Source: an uncultured Alistipes sp. (GTDB lineage: Bacteria; Bacteroidota; Bacteroidia; Bacteroidales; Rikenellaceae). Taken from it: DNA of 64,000 nt. A model generated the notes under the pieces. The model worked only from the letters and a program-made list of their open reading frames with translations. It did not search any database and was not told the origin of the DNA. The stretch covers positions 548,200 through 612,199 of the forward strand of contig CANQDE010000001.1 of assembly GCA_947591475.1 (NCBI GenBank). The letters are read 5' to 3'. The position numbers and the translations under genes were made by a program. Positions 36,412 to 44,534 of this stretch are shown in pieces (the first letter of the stretch is position 1; each line of letters starts with the position of its first letter).

Positions 36412-36504
36412 ATGAAAAAGAGCGACGAACGCCGCGCTTCACAAATCACTCGATTGAATAACCCCTATACCACCAAAGCGTTGATCTGTGAAAGGAAGAA
36501 TTGA
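36412..36504 (+). CDS. 30-residue small frame ending in the 20-base motif
   Basis: ATG to TGA encodes MKKSDERRASQITRLNNPYT and ten more residues ending ICERKN. The last codons are a diverged copy of the repeated motif. It may be a real small basic protein or the remnant of a longer gene. Confidence 0.3.
   Translation: MKKSDERRASQITRLNNPYTTKALICERKN
36481..36500 (+). repeat. 20-base motif, copy 3 (diverged)
   Basis: TTGATCTGTGAAAGGAAGAA, about 100 bases before umuD. Confidence 0.6.
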
Positions 36505-36596
36505 GCAGAAAATATTATGATATTATTATAATATTTTTTCGGACGTCAGAATAATTTTGTCTCGGTTTTTGCCGCTCGAATCGGAAACTGTTCGCT

Positions 36597-37034
36597 ATGG
36601 AATCCGATCCGAAACCGCTGAAATTTTTCACACCAGAGGCAACTGAATCGACCGAACTGCCGCTGGCCGAAAGCATCGTCCATGCCGGATTCCCTTCGCC
36701 GGCCGATGATTTTTTGGAAGGGGCCCTCGATCTAAACGATCTGGTCATTAAACATCCCGAAGCCACGTTCTTCGCCCGGGTCGAAGGCGATTCGATGAAA
36801 GACGACGGAATCGTCGAAGGCGACATTCTGGTAGTGGACAAAGCCGTGGAACCGTACGACGGATGTTTGGCGGTCGTCTATCTCGATGGCGAATTTACGC
36901 TGAAACGAGTGCGATTCGAAGCTGCGGGCATCCGACTGATTCCAGCGAACCCCAAATATCCGGTCATCGAAATCCGTCCGGACGAGCCGTTTGAAGTATG
37001 GGGCGTTGTCAACTGGGTCGTCAAACCGGTCTGA
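36597..37034 (+). CDS. umuD: UmuD-like S24 peptidase
   Basis: The 145-residue LexA/UmuD-type protein has the catalytic serine in [14 protein letters not shown] and the lysine in [12 protein letters not shown]. RecA-induced self-cleavage gives the active polymerase V subunit. No N-terminal DNA-binding domain is present, so it is UmuD and not a repressor. It precedes umuC by 4 bp. An AT-rich palindromic block at 36511-36541 may hold the promoter. Confidence 0.9.
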   Translation: MESDPKPLKFFTPEATESTELPLAESIVHAGFPSPADDFLEGALDLNDLVIKHPEATFFARVEGDSMKDDGIVEGDILVVDKAVEPYDGCLAVVYLDGEFTLKRVRFEAAGIRLIPANPKYPVIEIRPDEPFEVWGVVNWVVKPV

Positions 37035-37038
37035 ATCC

Positions 37039-38298
37039 ATGTACGGGCTCTGCGACTGCAACAACTTCTATGCTTCGTGCGAACGGGTCTTCGATCCCTC
37101 GCTCGAAGGGCGACCGGTCATTGTCCTGTCGAACAACGACGGCTGTGTAATCGCGCGCTCGAACGAAGCCAAACGTCTGGGGATCGCGATGGGACAACCT
37201 TACTATCAACTGCGCGATTTGATGCGGCAACACGAAATAGCCGTATTCTCGGCCAATTTCGTACTCTATGGCGATATGTCGCGGCGTGTGATGAACCTCC
37301 TCCGACAATTCGTACCGGCGATCGAAGTCTATTCCATCGACGAAGCCTTTTTGGATTTCACGGGAATGGACACAGAATCGCTCGATGAACAGGGCCATCG
37401 GATGGCCCGCACGATTCGACAACAAACCGGAATCCCCGTGAGTATCGGCATCGCGCCGACCAAGACGCTGGCGAAAATCGCCTCGAAACTCTGCAAGCGC
37501 TATCCGAAGCTCGCAGGCTGCTGTCTTCTAAACCAGTCGGAAGATATAGAAAAGGTATTGAATCGTTTCCCGATCGACGAAGTGTGGGGCATCGGTCGTC
37601 AATGGAAACGTCTGCTCGAAGTGCACGGCATCCGGACGGCCCAAGATTTCGTCCGCCTGCCGGAGAGCTGGATTCGACAAAAGATGCACGTCGTAGGTCT
37701 GCGTACATGGCGCGAGCTGCAAGGCGAAGCGTGCATCGGGTTCGAACAGATACCTACGACCAAAAAGCAGATAGCCACGACCCGCACCTTCGATCGGGAA
37801 GTCGAAGACTACGAAGAACTGCATCGACGAGTTGCGCAATACACGGGAGCCTGTGCGGAGAAGCTGCGCAGGCAACGAAGCGTATGTGGGGAAATGCGGG
37901 TTTTCATACTGACCAATCGGCACAACGAAAACCGACCGCAATCCTATGAATCCCGCCTCGTGAAACTCTCCGTTCCGACCGACGACACACTGGAACTGAC
38001 CGCGCTTGCGGCACGGATGCTTCGTTCGATTTATCGCAAAGGATACGGTTACAAACGGGCCGGAATCGTTTTATCGGACTTGCGACCCAAAGAGGGACAG
38101 CAATGCGATCTGTTCGATACGGCCGACCGGACAAAACATACTCAGCTAATGAAGACAGTTGATGCGCTGAATACGACTTACGGCCGTCATAAAATCCGAA
38201 CGGCAGCCGAAGGCCCGGAACCTTTCAAGATGAACCGCAACCACCTTTCGCGTAGATACACGACCGACTGGAACCAAATCATCAAAGTAAAAGCATAA
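37039..38298 (+). CDS. umuC: UmuC-like Y-family DNA polymerase
   Basis: The 419-residue protein from ATG 37039 has the catalytic motifs [35 protein letters not shown] and [10 protein letters not shown] (metal-binding Asp-Glu), the HhH-containing thumb and a C-terminal UmuC-type extension. With UmuD' it forms error-prone polymerase V. Mobile elements often carry umuDC, where it can help survive or mutate under SOS stress. The cassette lies between two copies of the 20-base motif. Confidence 0.94.
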   Translation: MYGLCDCNNFYASCERVFDPSLEGRPVIVLSNNDGCVIARSNEAKRLGIAMGQPYYQLRDLMRQHEIAVFSANFVLYGDMSRRVMNLLRQFVPAIEVYSIDEAFLDFTGMDTESLDEQGHRMARTIRQQTGIPVSIGIAPTKTLAKIASKLCKRYPKLAGCCLLNQSEDIEKVLNRFPIDEVWGIGRQWKRLLEVHGIRTAQDFVRLPESWIRQKMHVVGLRTWRELQGEACIGFEQIPTTKKQIATTRTFDREVEDYEELHRRVAQYTGACAEKLRRQRSVCGEMRVFILTNRHNENRPQSYESRLVKLSVPTDDTLELTALAARMLRSIYRKGYGYKRAGIVLSDLRPKEGQQCDLFDTADRTKHTQLMKTVDALNTTYGRHKIRTAAEGPEPFKMNRNHLSRRYTTDWNQIIKVKA

Positions 38299-38343
38299 GG
38301 CCCTGCTTTTTTGAAGCAAGGCAAAGGCCTTTTACGACAAATG

Positions 38344-38363
38344 CTGATCCGTGAAGGGAAGAA
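38344..38363 (+). repeat. 20-base motif, copy 4
   Basis: CTGATCCGTGAAGGGAAGAA in the gap between umuC and the ATPase gene, preceded by ATG in the common frame. Confidence 0.75.
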
Positions 38364-38428
38364 TGTATCAAGTGCAATTATATAATCCTTGTAATAAAAG
38401 TTCAAAACAGGGATACTAACAAGAATTT

Positions 38429-39892
38429 CTAATCAGCAGACAATGATAGCTTTTGAAAAATATCTTGAATATTATCCGGTTGTAGTACCCACCTAAATGC
38501 AGGATGTACTTCCCACTCATAACCAAAATCGACAAAGTCTGACGATAAATACCTATTCTCTTCAAAGTATTTTCGTTGCACTTCATTAGAATCTAATTCT
38601 TTTCTTGCTGTAATAAAGTTAATTTTATACAAAAATTGAGCTAAAGTAGTTGGTGTAGCTGCTTGTCCATTCTTAAACGTATAATTTGAATGTTCTATAA
38701 TTTCCCCCAATTTTTGTTTTAATTCCGAAGTAGTATATACATAGCCTTTACCTTCTTTTTTTTGTTTTTTTGAAGGTTTCATTCCAAATAATAATCTCTC
38801 AATATTAGGAAGTTCAGACTTAAATTCATTAATCGTGTCTTGCATACGACCCTGTGAATACTCTTCAAATATTGATTGTAGATGTTCTGTCTTAATAACA
38901 TTTGAATTACTATTTCTTGCTTTTTGAGCAGCTAATGAACACAATTTCACCAAATCACGAGGACGACGTCTAATCATTGACATTAAAACCTTATATGTAT
39001 AAGTGTTGCTCCATTTCCCTTTACCTTCAAATTTACGGTCAAACACTTGATCAAGATATGGGCTTAAATGGAACTGATCGGTTTTGATAAGAATGTTATA
39101 ATTAACCTCATTTTTGAAATATGTTAATATCCGCTTAATAAGCAAAACTAAAATCTCATGGTTTGTCCATTGACACCACACAACAGCCCCCTCTATTTTA
39201 TCTGTTGATTCATCTGCCGTCCGAACTAAATAATAAACATCAGATCTTAATGCTACCTTAAATAATAAGCCATCATTATCACTCGCAATGTCTCGTATTG
39301 CATTAAGCAACGCTGATATTCTAATAATATCGTCTTTCCTTCCTTCCCAACCTCGATCTAAATCATCAAGATAAACAACTATTTTTTTCTTATTTAGAAA
39401 ATCTCTAATTAATAATTTTTGAGCCTCGGATAATTCAACATTTTCCTGCAATTTCTTAACCGTTTCAGTAAGAAACCCAAACAACCTTAAACCGATATTG
39501 GATAATTTTCCAAGAGCTGATGAATCTTCTATTCCAAACTCATTAAACACTTTTTCACCAATGATTTTAATAAGACCTTGTTTCCATTGACGAACTCGTA
39601 TCAAAAAATTGGTTTGCTCTAATCCCAATTCAGCAATATCATCAGGTTTTATTAAAATAGGTAGATTGCCCTTATCTCGTTCTTCAGACATTGCGACCCG
39701 AAATAAGGCAGATTTCCCTGTCCCTTTATGCCCGACTAAAATACGAACAGGAAGATCAGCCACTACACGTTCATAAGTATCTTTTTTCAAAAAATACTCT
39801 TTCAACCGTGTTGGATTTTCACTCTCTGCATCTTCAAAACCAAACAAAGCCTGAATTGTTTGATCATCAAATTTTGACACTCTATTTTCCAT
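38429..39892 (-). CDS. P-loop ATPase cargo protein (Sll1717/KAP-like)
   Basis: The 487-residue protein has Walker A GHKGTGKS (residues 54-61) and Walker B IVVYLDDLD (171-179), with an arginine-rich segment MIRRRPRDLVKLC further on. This is the STAND/KAP-like layout seen in the Sll1717-type ATPases. No membrane segment is visible. Its base composition is clearly more AT-rich than the neighbouring tra and umu genes, which points to separate acquisition. Proteins of this kind are suspected in defence or regulation, but no role is proven here. Confidence 0.7.
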   Translation of the reverse strand: MENRVSKFDDQTIQALFGFEDAESENPTRLKEYFLKKDTYERVVADLPVRILVGHKGTGKSALFRVAMSEERDKGNLPILIKPDDIAELGLEQTNFLIRVRQWKQGLIKIIGEKVFNEFGIEDSSALGKLSNIGLRLFGFLTETVKKLQENVELSEAQKLLIRDFLNKKKIVVYLDDLDRGWEGRKDDIIRISALLNAIRDIASDNDGLLFKVALRSDVYYLVRTADESTDKIEGAVVWCQWTNHEILVLLIKRILTYFKNEVNYNILIKTDQFHLSPYLDQVFDRKFEGKGKWSNTYTYKVLMSMIRRRPRDLVKLCSLAAQKARNSNSNVIKTEHLQSIFEEYSQGRMQDTINEFKSELPNIERLLFGMKPSKKQKKEGKGYVYTTSELKQKLGEIIEHSNYTFKNGQAATPTTLAQFLYKINFITARKELDSNEVQRKYFEENRYLSSDFVDFGYEWEVHPAFRWVLQPDNIQDIFQKLSLSAD

Positions 39893-39961
39893 AATTCACT
39901 TGTTACAATAAGAACAGCCATTATTTGTTACAAATATAGTGAATTAAACTTCTTTTATAAC

Positions 39962-39992
39962 AAAAAAAGAGAAAGCATGGCTTCCTCTTTTT
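39962..39992 (-). terminator. possible terminator of the tra operon
   Basis: Imperfect hairpin of AAAAGAG...GCTTCCTCTTTTTT type directly after traO, with A/T runs on both sides. It could also serve the opposite strand. Confidence 0.45.
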
Positions 39993-40027
39993 TAATTATA
40001 GATAGAATGTATTTCAAATCAATTCTT

Positions 40028-40561
40028 TCAGAAATACACCTTCACCCCTGCACTTCCGCTTACATTCAGTTCGTCGAAATTCGTTTTCATCAGGTAATTC
40101 ATTCTCGGTGCGATGTAGAACGACAAGTGTCGGCCGAGAATGTATTCGGCGGAGACCTCCAAGAATACGCCGTAGATGAACCGGCTGTTGTACGGGACGA
40201 AGTTGCCCAATCTGGAAAACCGCTCGCACTGCTCGCCGCCGAGCAAGATGCCGCCGGACGGGAGCAATACGAACCGATTCAACGGGATGGCGTATCGGTA
40301 ATGAATGTCTCCGATCCATTGCGTAGCATGGAACGCATCGCCGCCAGCAGCATCGTAACGGATTCTACTATACGTGCCGCCGATACCGATGACGGAGTGA
40401 GCGGAGAAGTACCGGTCGATGTCGGCCGCGTAAACAATGCTGTTCGTTCGATCGATGCCGATCTGAGCCGATAACGAGACCTGCCCTTTATAGCCGATCT
40501 GAGCGTTGGATGTTGCAGTCGCGGCAAGCAGGACGAGCAACAAGACGATTCCTTTTTTCAT
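40028..40561 (-). CDS. traO: TraO-like conjugation protein
   Basis: The 177-residue protein has a signal peptide (VLLLVLLAATATSNAQ) and outer-membrane-type beta strands (YKGQVSLSAQIGIDRTNSI, YFSAHSVIGIGGTYSRIRY, FLEVSAEYILGRHLSFYIAPRMNYLMK). It matches the TraO family of Bacteroides conjugative transposons and is the last gene of the transfer operon. It probably forms part of the outer-membrane side of the mating channel. Confidence 0.8.
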   Translation of the reverse strand: MKKGIVLLLVLLAATATSNAQIGYKGQVSLSAQIGIDRTNSIVYAADIDRYFSAHSVIGIGGTYSRIRYDAAGGDAFHATQWIGDIHYRYAIPLNRFVLLPSGGILLGGEQCERFSRLGNFVPYNSRFIYGVFLEVSAEYILGRHLSFYIAPRMNYLMKTNFDELNVSGSAGVKVYF

Positions 40562-40711
40562 CTCTTTTATGCAATTTATAATTTATGATTCGACGTCTGC
40601 AATCGCGGCGTAATGCCTCGAACAACATTTTTATTAATTGTTGTGCGGCTCTCAAAGTGAGGTTGCACAACCGAGCTTCGGCGTGAAAAGCCGTATCGAA
40701 ACCCCGCCTTT

Positions 40712-41563
40712 TCATAGATGCCGAGCCTCGATGATGAAATGTTCCGGGATAGGCAAAGCGATGTTCCGGTCGCCGCCCGATTCGAGCATCTCGGCCAACA
40801 ACACCTTATCCTTGCCGATCGTGAACTTCTCGAAAGCGTACACGATTTCGCAGGAACTTTTCGAATCGATGCGGTGAAGTTCCTTTTCGACTCCTGCCGG
40901 AAAGACCTGCATACGTTCCTGCGTCGATGTTTTCTTGGTTCGTCGAGCTATGACCGAAAAGGCGATATAATCGACATCGAAGGGTATGTTGCCGTTATTC
41001 TCGATCCGGAACTTGAAATAGAGGCGGCCGGCATCCGCATACACCCCGCGCAAGATGAAGGAGAGTTTCTGCAAGCGAGCCACATTGTTCGACTTGATGT
41101 AATCGGGCATACCCTGTACCGTCTCGACGATCCGCATTCCGATGCGGGCGGTCGAAGTCGATGCCGGAACGCCTGCTGCATCTTCGACGACGGGAACGGG
41201 TGAAGCCGGTTCGGACAGGGGCACGGACGGTTCCGGCGTTTCCCGATAGAACGCCGCAGCCGAATCGATGATGTAATTGACCGAAGCCGCCGCCGAATCG
41301 TACACCACGTCGAACGTATAATAACGGCCGTCGGAAGTGATGACGTTCAAATTGCTTTCGGGCAACACATCGACGGGCTGCATGTAGAGCACCCGCCCGT
41401 CGCTTTGCGAAACGGCATCTTCGGACGTATAACCGCTCCGGAATTTCACGATCTCCGCCGGAAAGATCAACTGCGTTACCTTGTCGCAACGCCACAAAAT
41501 GCGCTGCTGGGCATGGAGAGACACTCCTACGAAGAGGAGCGACCAACAAAGAATTTTTTTCAT
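40712..41563 (-). CDS. traN: TraN-like conjugation protein (VirB9-like)
   Basis: The 283-residue protein has a signal peptide (LCWSLLFVGVSLHAQ) and the TraN core (VTQLIFPAEIVKFRSGYTSEDAVSQSDGRVLYMQPVD, NLNVITSDGRYYTFDVVYD), functionally comparable to VirB9. I chose ATG 41563, because it overlaps the traM stop as ATGA; the frame itself is open to 41572. It acts in the periplasm/outer-membrane core of the secretion channel. Confidence 0.85.
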   Translation of the reverse strand: MKKILCWSLLFVGVSLHAQQRILWRCDKVTQLIFPAEIVKFRSGYTSEDAVSQSDGRVLYMQPVDVLPESNLNVITSDGRYYTFDVVYDSAAASVNYIIDSAAAFYRETPEPSVPLSEPASPVPVVEDAAGVPASTSTARIGMRIVETVQGMPDYIKSNNVARLQKLSFILRGVYADAGRLYFKFRIENNGNIPFDVDYIAFSVIARRTKKTSTQERMQVFPAGVEKELHRIDSKSSCEIVYAFEKFTIGKDKVLLAEMLESGGDRNIALPIPEHFIIEARHL

Positions 41564-42531
41564 GGTTCGCATAATTTAAGAAGGACGACTTGATTGTCGA
41601 TCAATTTGATTTCGCTGTTTTTCGCACTGCGCACTTGATTGCCCACACCGGAAATCAGCGTGCCGGCGACGCGGCCGATCGTTCCGCCGTAACGCGAAGC
41701 CGCAGAACCGGCCTCCTGAATCGCTGTCGATGAAGTCTGTTCGCCGGCGACCTTGTTCACCACGTCGCCATCGAGCGGCAAACCGGCCATCCCGTCGGAA
41801 CCGTAAACCTCCAACGGCAAAGCGAACACGTGCTGCTCGAGGCGCACGGAAGCGATCTTTATCGTCAACCGGTTTTCGGCGATCGAAGTCGTACCGGACA
41901 ACAACGTATGGGCCGGCACGACCAAGCTCCCGTAACGGATCGGCTCTTTCGTTCGGAACAAGGCCGTCTGGCCCGCTTTCAAGAGTTGGGTGCCGTGAAT
42001 GACGGCACGAAACGTTGTCGGGACGGGTGTTTGCGATGGGACAGCCGCTTCGCTGCCAATGCCCCAATCGCGCAACAAGGCTTTACGGCGACGGTCGGCA
42101 GCGGATTCCGTCGGGAGCTCGGGAACCTGCTGCGCAAGGGCCGTCGGCTGCGGCTGCTCCTCCGGATCATCGTAGATGCCCGCCATCTCCCGCTCGATCT
42201 CCCGATACGCCTCGTCGAACTGCGTGTCAGCGTTGGGGACGGGAACCGCTTGGTTTCGGGGTTCTTTGCCGGCGGAGGGAGCCGCTTTGTCAGCAGCTCC
42301 GCTCGGCGGTTCGAACACATTGGCCGACCGATGGTAGAACGTTTCCTTTTCGTTGGCGAAGGCCTCGTAAGCCTCCGATTTCGTCCGAAAAGTCTTATCG
42401 GCGATGGCCGTTTCGACCTCCCGAACGCTGTTGACCGTACCGGCCCGCTCGTCGCTCCTGTGCAGGAAAAAGGCGCCGACCGCACATGTAGCAGCGGTAC
42501 CGGCCAGCAAAGCGATTTTCATCTTATTCAT
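41560..42531 (-). CDS. traM: TraM-like conjugation protein (VirB10-like)
   Basis: The 323-residue protein has an N-terminal membrane anchor (MKIALLAGTAATCAVGAFFL), a variable Pro/Glu-rich periplasmic linker, and a conserved C-terminal domain (FRAVIHGTQLLKAGQTALFRTKEPIRYGSLVVPAHTLLSG...). This is the TraM family of Bacteroides ICEs, the counterpart of VirB10, which spans the periplasm. It overlaps traK by 8 bases. Confidence 0.88.
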   Translation of the reverse strand: MNKMKIALLAGTAATCAVGAFFLHRSDERAGTVNSVREVETAIADKTFRTKSEAYEAFANEKETFYHRSANVFEPPSGAADKAAPSAGKEPRNQAVPVPNADTQFDEAYREIEREMAGIYDDPEEQPQPTALAQQVPELPTESAADRRRKALLRDWGIGSEAAVPSQTPVPTTFRAVIHGTQLLKAGQTALFRTKEPIRYGSLVVPAHTLLSGTTSIAENRLTIKIASVRLEQHVFALPLEVYGSDGMAGLPLDGDVVNKVAGEQTSSTAIQEAGSAASRYGGTIGRVAGTLISGVGNQVRSAKNSEIKLIDNQVVLLKLCEP

Positions 42532-43144
42532 CGTTCTTCACCTCCATGATTTTGGTTTCCAAATAGGGCTCGATCCACAACCCGTGCGGATTGTGCGGCC
42601 AACTGCGTTCGATGACGCCGATCCGACCGCTGGCCAACACACGCCACGGCCGAACGTAAGCGTCCGTCCGTTCCTGAATATCGACGACCAGATCGAACGA
42701 ATAGGAACCGTCCTCTTCCGCCCGAATCTGCAAGTCGGCAACCTGTGCGGTCTGCGTCAGGTTGTTCTGGATGAACCGGTTGTAATAACCCGCTTTCTTA
42801 CGGGCGATGAAGAGGTCGCGGATACTGTTGCCGCCGAGCCAACCGGCCGCTTCCGCCTTCCGTTCCCAATCGTACTGCGTCAGGCAATACCAGTCATCGA
42901 CGAACATCGCCAAGTGATGCCGTATCTCGACCTCGATATTATCGCGACGCTGGGCGTAACGGGCGGGGATGACCTCGCCGTCGGTGGCGACGTAGTAGGC
43001 GTATTCCGATCGCTCGCGCAATGCCTCGCGACGTTCCAGTGAATTGAGCACGAAGCACACCAACACCAGAAGCAGGCAAAGCAGGGTAATCGTGTTGTTC
43101 CGTTTCAAACCGTCGCGGAACCCTTTTATTTTATCCGGAATCAT
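42524..43144 (-). CDS. traK: TraK-like conjugation protein (VirB8-like)
   Basis: The 206-residue protein has one N-terminal membrane segment (TITLLCLLLVLVCFVL) and a periplasmic domain with EVEIRHHLAMFVDDWYCLTQYDWERKAEAAGWLGG. It matches TraK of Bacteroides conjugative transposons, a VirB8-like inner-membrane assembly factor. The 41-base gap to traJ is AT-rich and palindromic. Confidence 0.85.
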   Translation of the reverse strand: MIPDKIKGFRDGLKRNNTITLLCLLLVLVCFVLNSLERREALRERSEYAYYVATDGEVIPARYAQRRDNIEVEIRHHLAMFVDDWYCLTQYDWERKAEAAGWLGGNSIRDLFIARKKAGYYNRFIQNNLTQTAQVADLQIRAEEDGSYSFDLVVDIQERTDAYVRPWRVLASGRIGVIERSWPHNPHGLWIEPYLETKIMEVKNDE

Positions 43145-43185
43145 AAGTTGCGATATGATGATAATACGATATTATTTTCTATTAT

Positions 43186-43962
43186 TCAGGCTCGGAATAT
43201 CCGATAACACAAGTCCATGACGGACTGGAAAATTTTGAACCGCGCCAAAGCGACCATGATGAAGCCGAGCGTCGGCGAATCGGTACACTCGAGATAGATC
43301 GCGAACGCCTCCTCGCAGAAGTTGTTCGCGAGAATCAAGGCCGGCCCGGAGATCAACAGGGCGGTATAAACGATGAACCACTGTTTCCAGAGTGCCCGGA
43401 ACGGCGGAAAGGCCCCCATCATCAGCACCAACGGCGCAATCAGATAACACACCCGCAAGCCGGCCCCGCGAATAAACATGTAGGTCGGAAAGCACAAGGT
43501 ATTGATGAGATCGGCCAACGGTTTGAGAATGCAGTTCGCGAGCAGGTAGGAGCCCGTCGATGTCCCGGGCTGGTTCATCATCGCGAACTTCAACAGGAAA
43601 GCGGTGAAATCGAATCCGGAGGAGGCATCGTCTGCTGCGTCGGCGGCATCCGACCCGAGCAGCGACGTTTGCATATAATCGCGCAACGCTTCACTTCCGC
43701 TTCGATCGACGATCGGGACGGCCGAGTTGACCGACACTTCGACGAACCGGATGAGCTCCGGGAACAGAAAGACGACCAGACCGGCCAACAACACGCCGGA
43801 TAGCTCTTCCCAAATGGATTTATGCGGGTCGTACTTCTTTTGAAGAAAGATCACGACCGCCTGAACCAAAAGGACGAAACCGGCGATGCGGCACGCCGCG
43901 GGAGGAATGGAAGCTTGGTTCATGGACAACTTGTCCACGAACGTTAGGATGTCCGTACCCAT
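43186..43962 (-). CDS. traJ: TraJ-like polytopic membrane protein (VirB6-like)
   Basis: The 258-residue protein has about five to six hydrophobic segments, for example IAGFVLLVQAVVIFL, LSGVLLAGLVVFLFPELIRF, LRVCYLIAPLVLMMGAFPPF and WFIVYTALLISGPALILA. It matches TraJ of Bacteroides ICEs, an inner-membrane channel component comparable to VirB6. It begins 1 base after traI. Confidence 0.82.
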   Translation of the reverse strand: MGTDILTFVDKLSMNQASIPPAACRIAGFVLLVQAVVIFLQKKYDPHKSIWEELSGVLLAGLVVFLFPELIRFVEVSVNSAVPIVDRSGSEALRDYMQTSLLGSDAADAADDASSGFDFTAFLLKFAMMNQPGTSTGSYLLANCILKPLADLINTLCFPTYMFIRGAGLRVCYLIAPLVLMMGAFPPFRALWKQWFIVYTALLISGPALILANNFCEEAFAIYLECTDSPTLGFIMVALARFKIFQSVMDLCYRIFRA

Positions 43963-43963
43963 A

Positions 43964-44521
43964 TCAGTAGAAATAAGCGTTCATCATCCGATTGTTGAAC
44001 TCGATGGCATCGACCTGCGTATCGACGTAACTCACGCGGGCCAGTAGCTTGTCGATCTCATCGAGCACGTGGCGGGTCTCGTTCAACCGCTCGGCATCGT
44101 TCATTTTCAGAAAGCCCGGCGAAAAAACCTTGGCCCCGTAAGCCGTTACGTTGATACAGTCGCGCGTCGTTTGGTTGCACTGGATCATCAAATCCGTAAT
44201 GTAACGCGAATCGACCTGCAATGCCGCGAGTTTGGCGTAAATCCGCTCGATGCGACGGATGCAGAGCGCCGAACGGTTGGCGACCTCCTGCACCTCGCGA
44301 ATCGTCGTCAGTTTGCTGTTCACCTTCTCGATGACATCGATACCCTTGTCGATGCTCTCTTTCACACCGACCATCGTTTCGTAGGTCTGCACGGCCTGCT
44401 GGATTTGCTCCACATGGTTCGCCGCAACCTGCGTTTCGAGGCTCGGCGCGACGACGGCCATTTGAGCCTGCACCGACCGGACGGCAAAAGCAAGAGCGGC
44501 AATTAGGAAAACCTTTTTCAT
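43964..44521 (-). CDS. traI: TraI-like conjugation protein (DUF4141)
   Basis: The 185-residue secreted protein (signal KKVFLIAALAFAVRSVQAQ) is mostly long helices (LETQVAANHVEQIQQAVQTYETMVGVKESIDKGIDVIEKVNSKL). It matches the VirB5-like DUF4141/TraI component of Bacteroides transfer systems. The frame is open to 44671, but only ATG 44521 gives a signal peptide and does not run into traG. Confidence 0.82.
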   Translation of the reverse strand: MKKVFLIAALAFAVRSVQAQMAVVAPSLETQVAANHVEQIQQAVQTYETMVGVKESIDKGIDVIEKVNSKLTTIREVQEVANRSALCIRRIERIYAKLAALQVDSRYITDLMIQCNQTTRDCINVTAYGAKVFSPGFLKMNDAERLNETRHVLDEIDKLLARVSYVDTQVDAIEFNNRMMNAYFY

Positions 44522-44534
44522 AGCTTTTTTCGTT

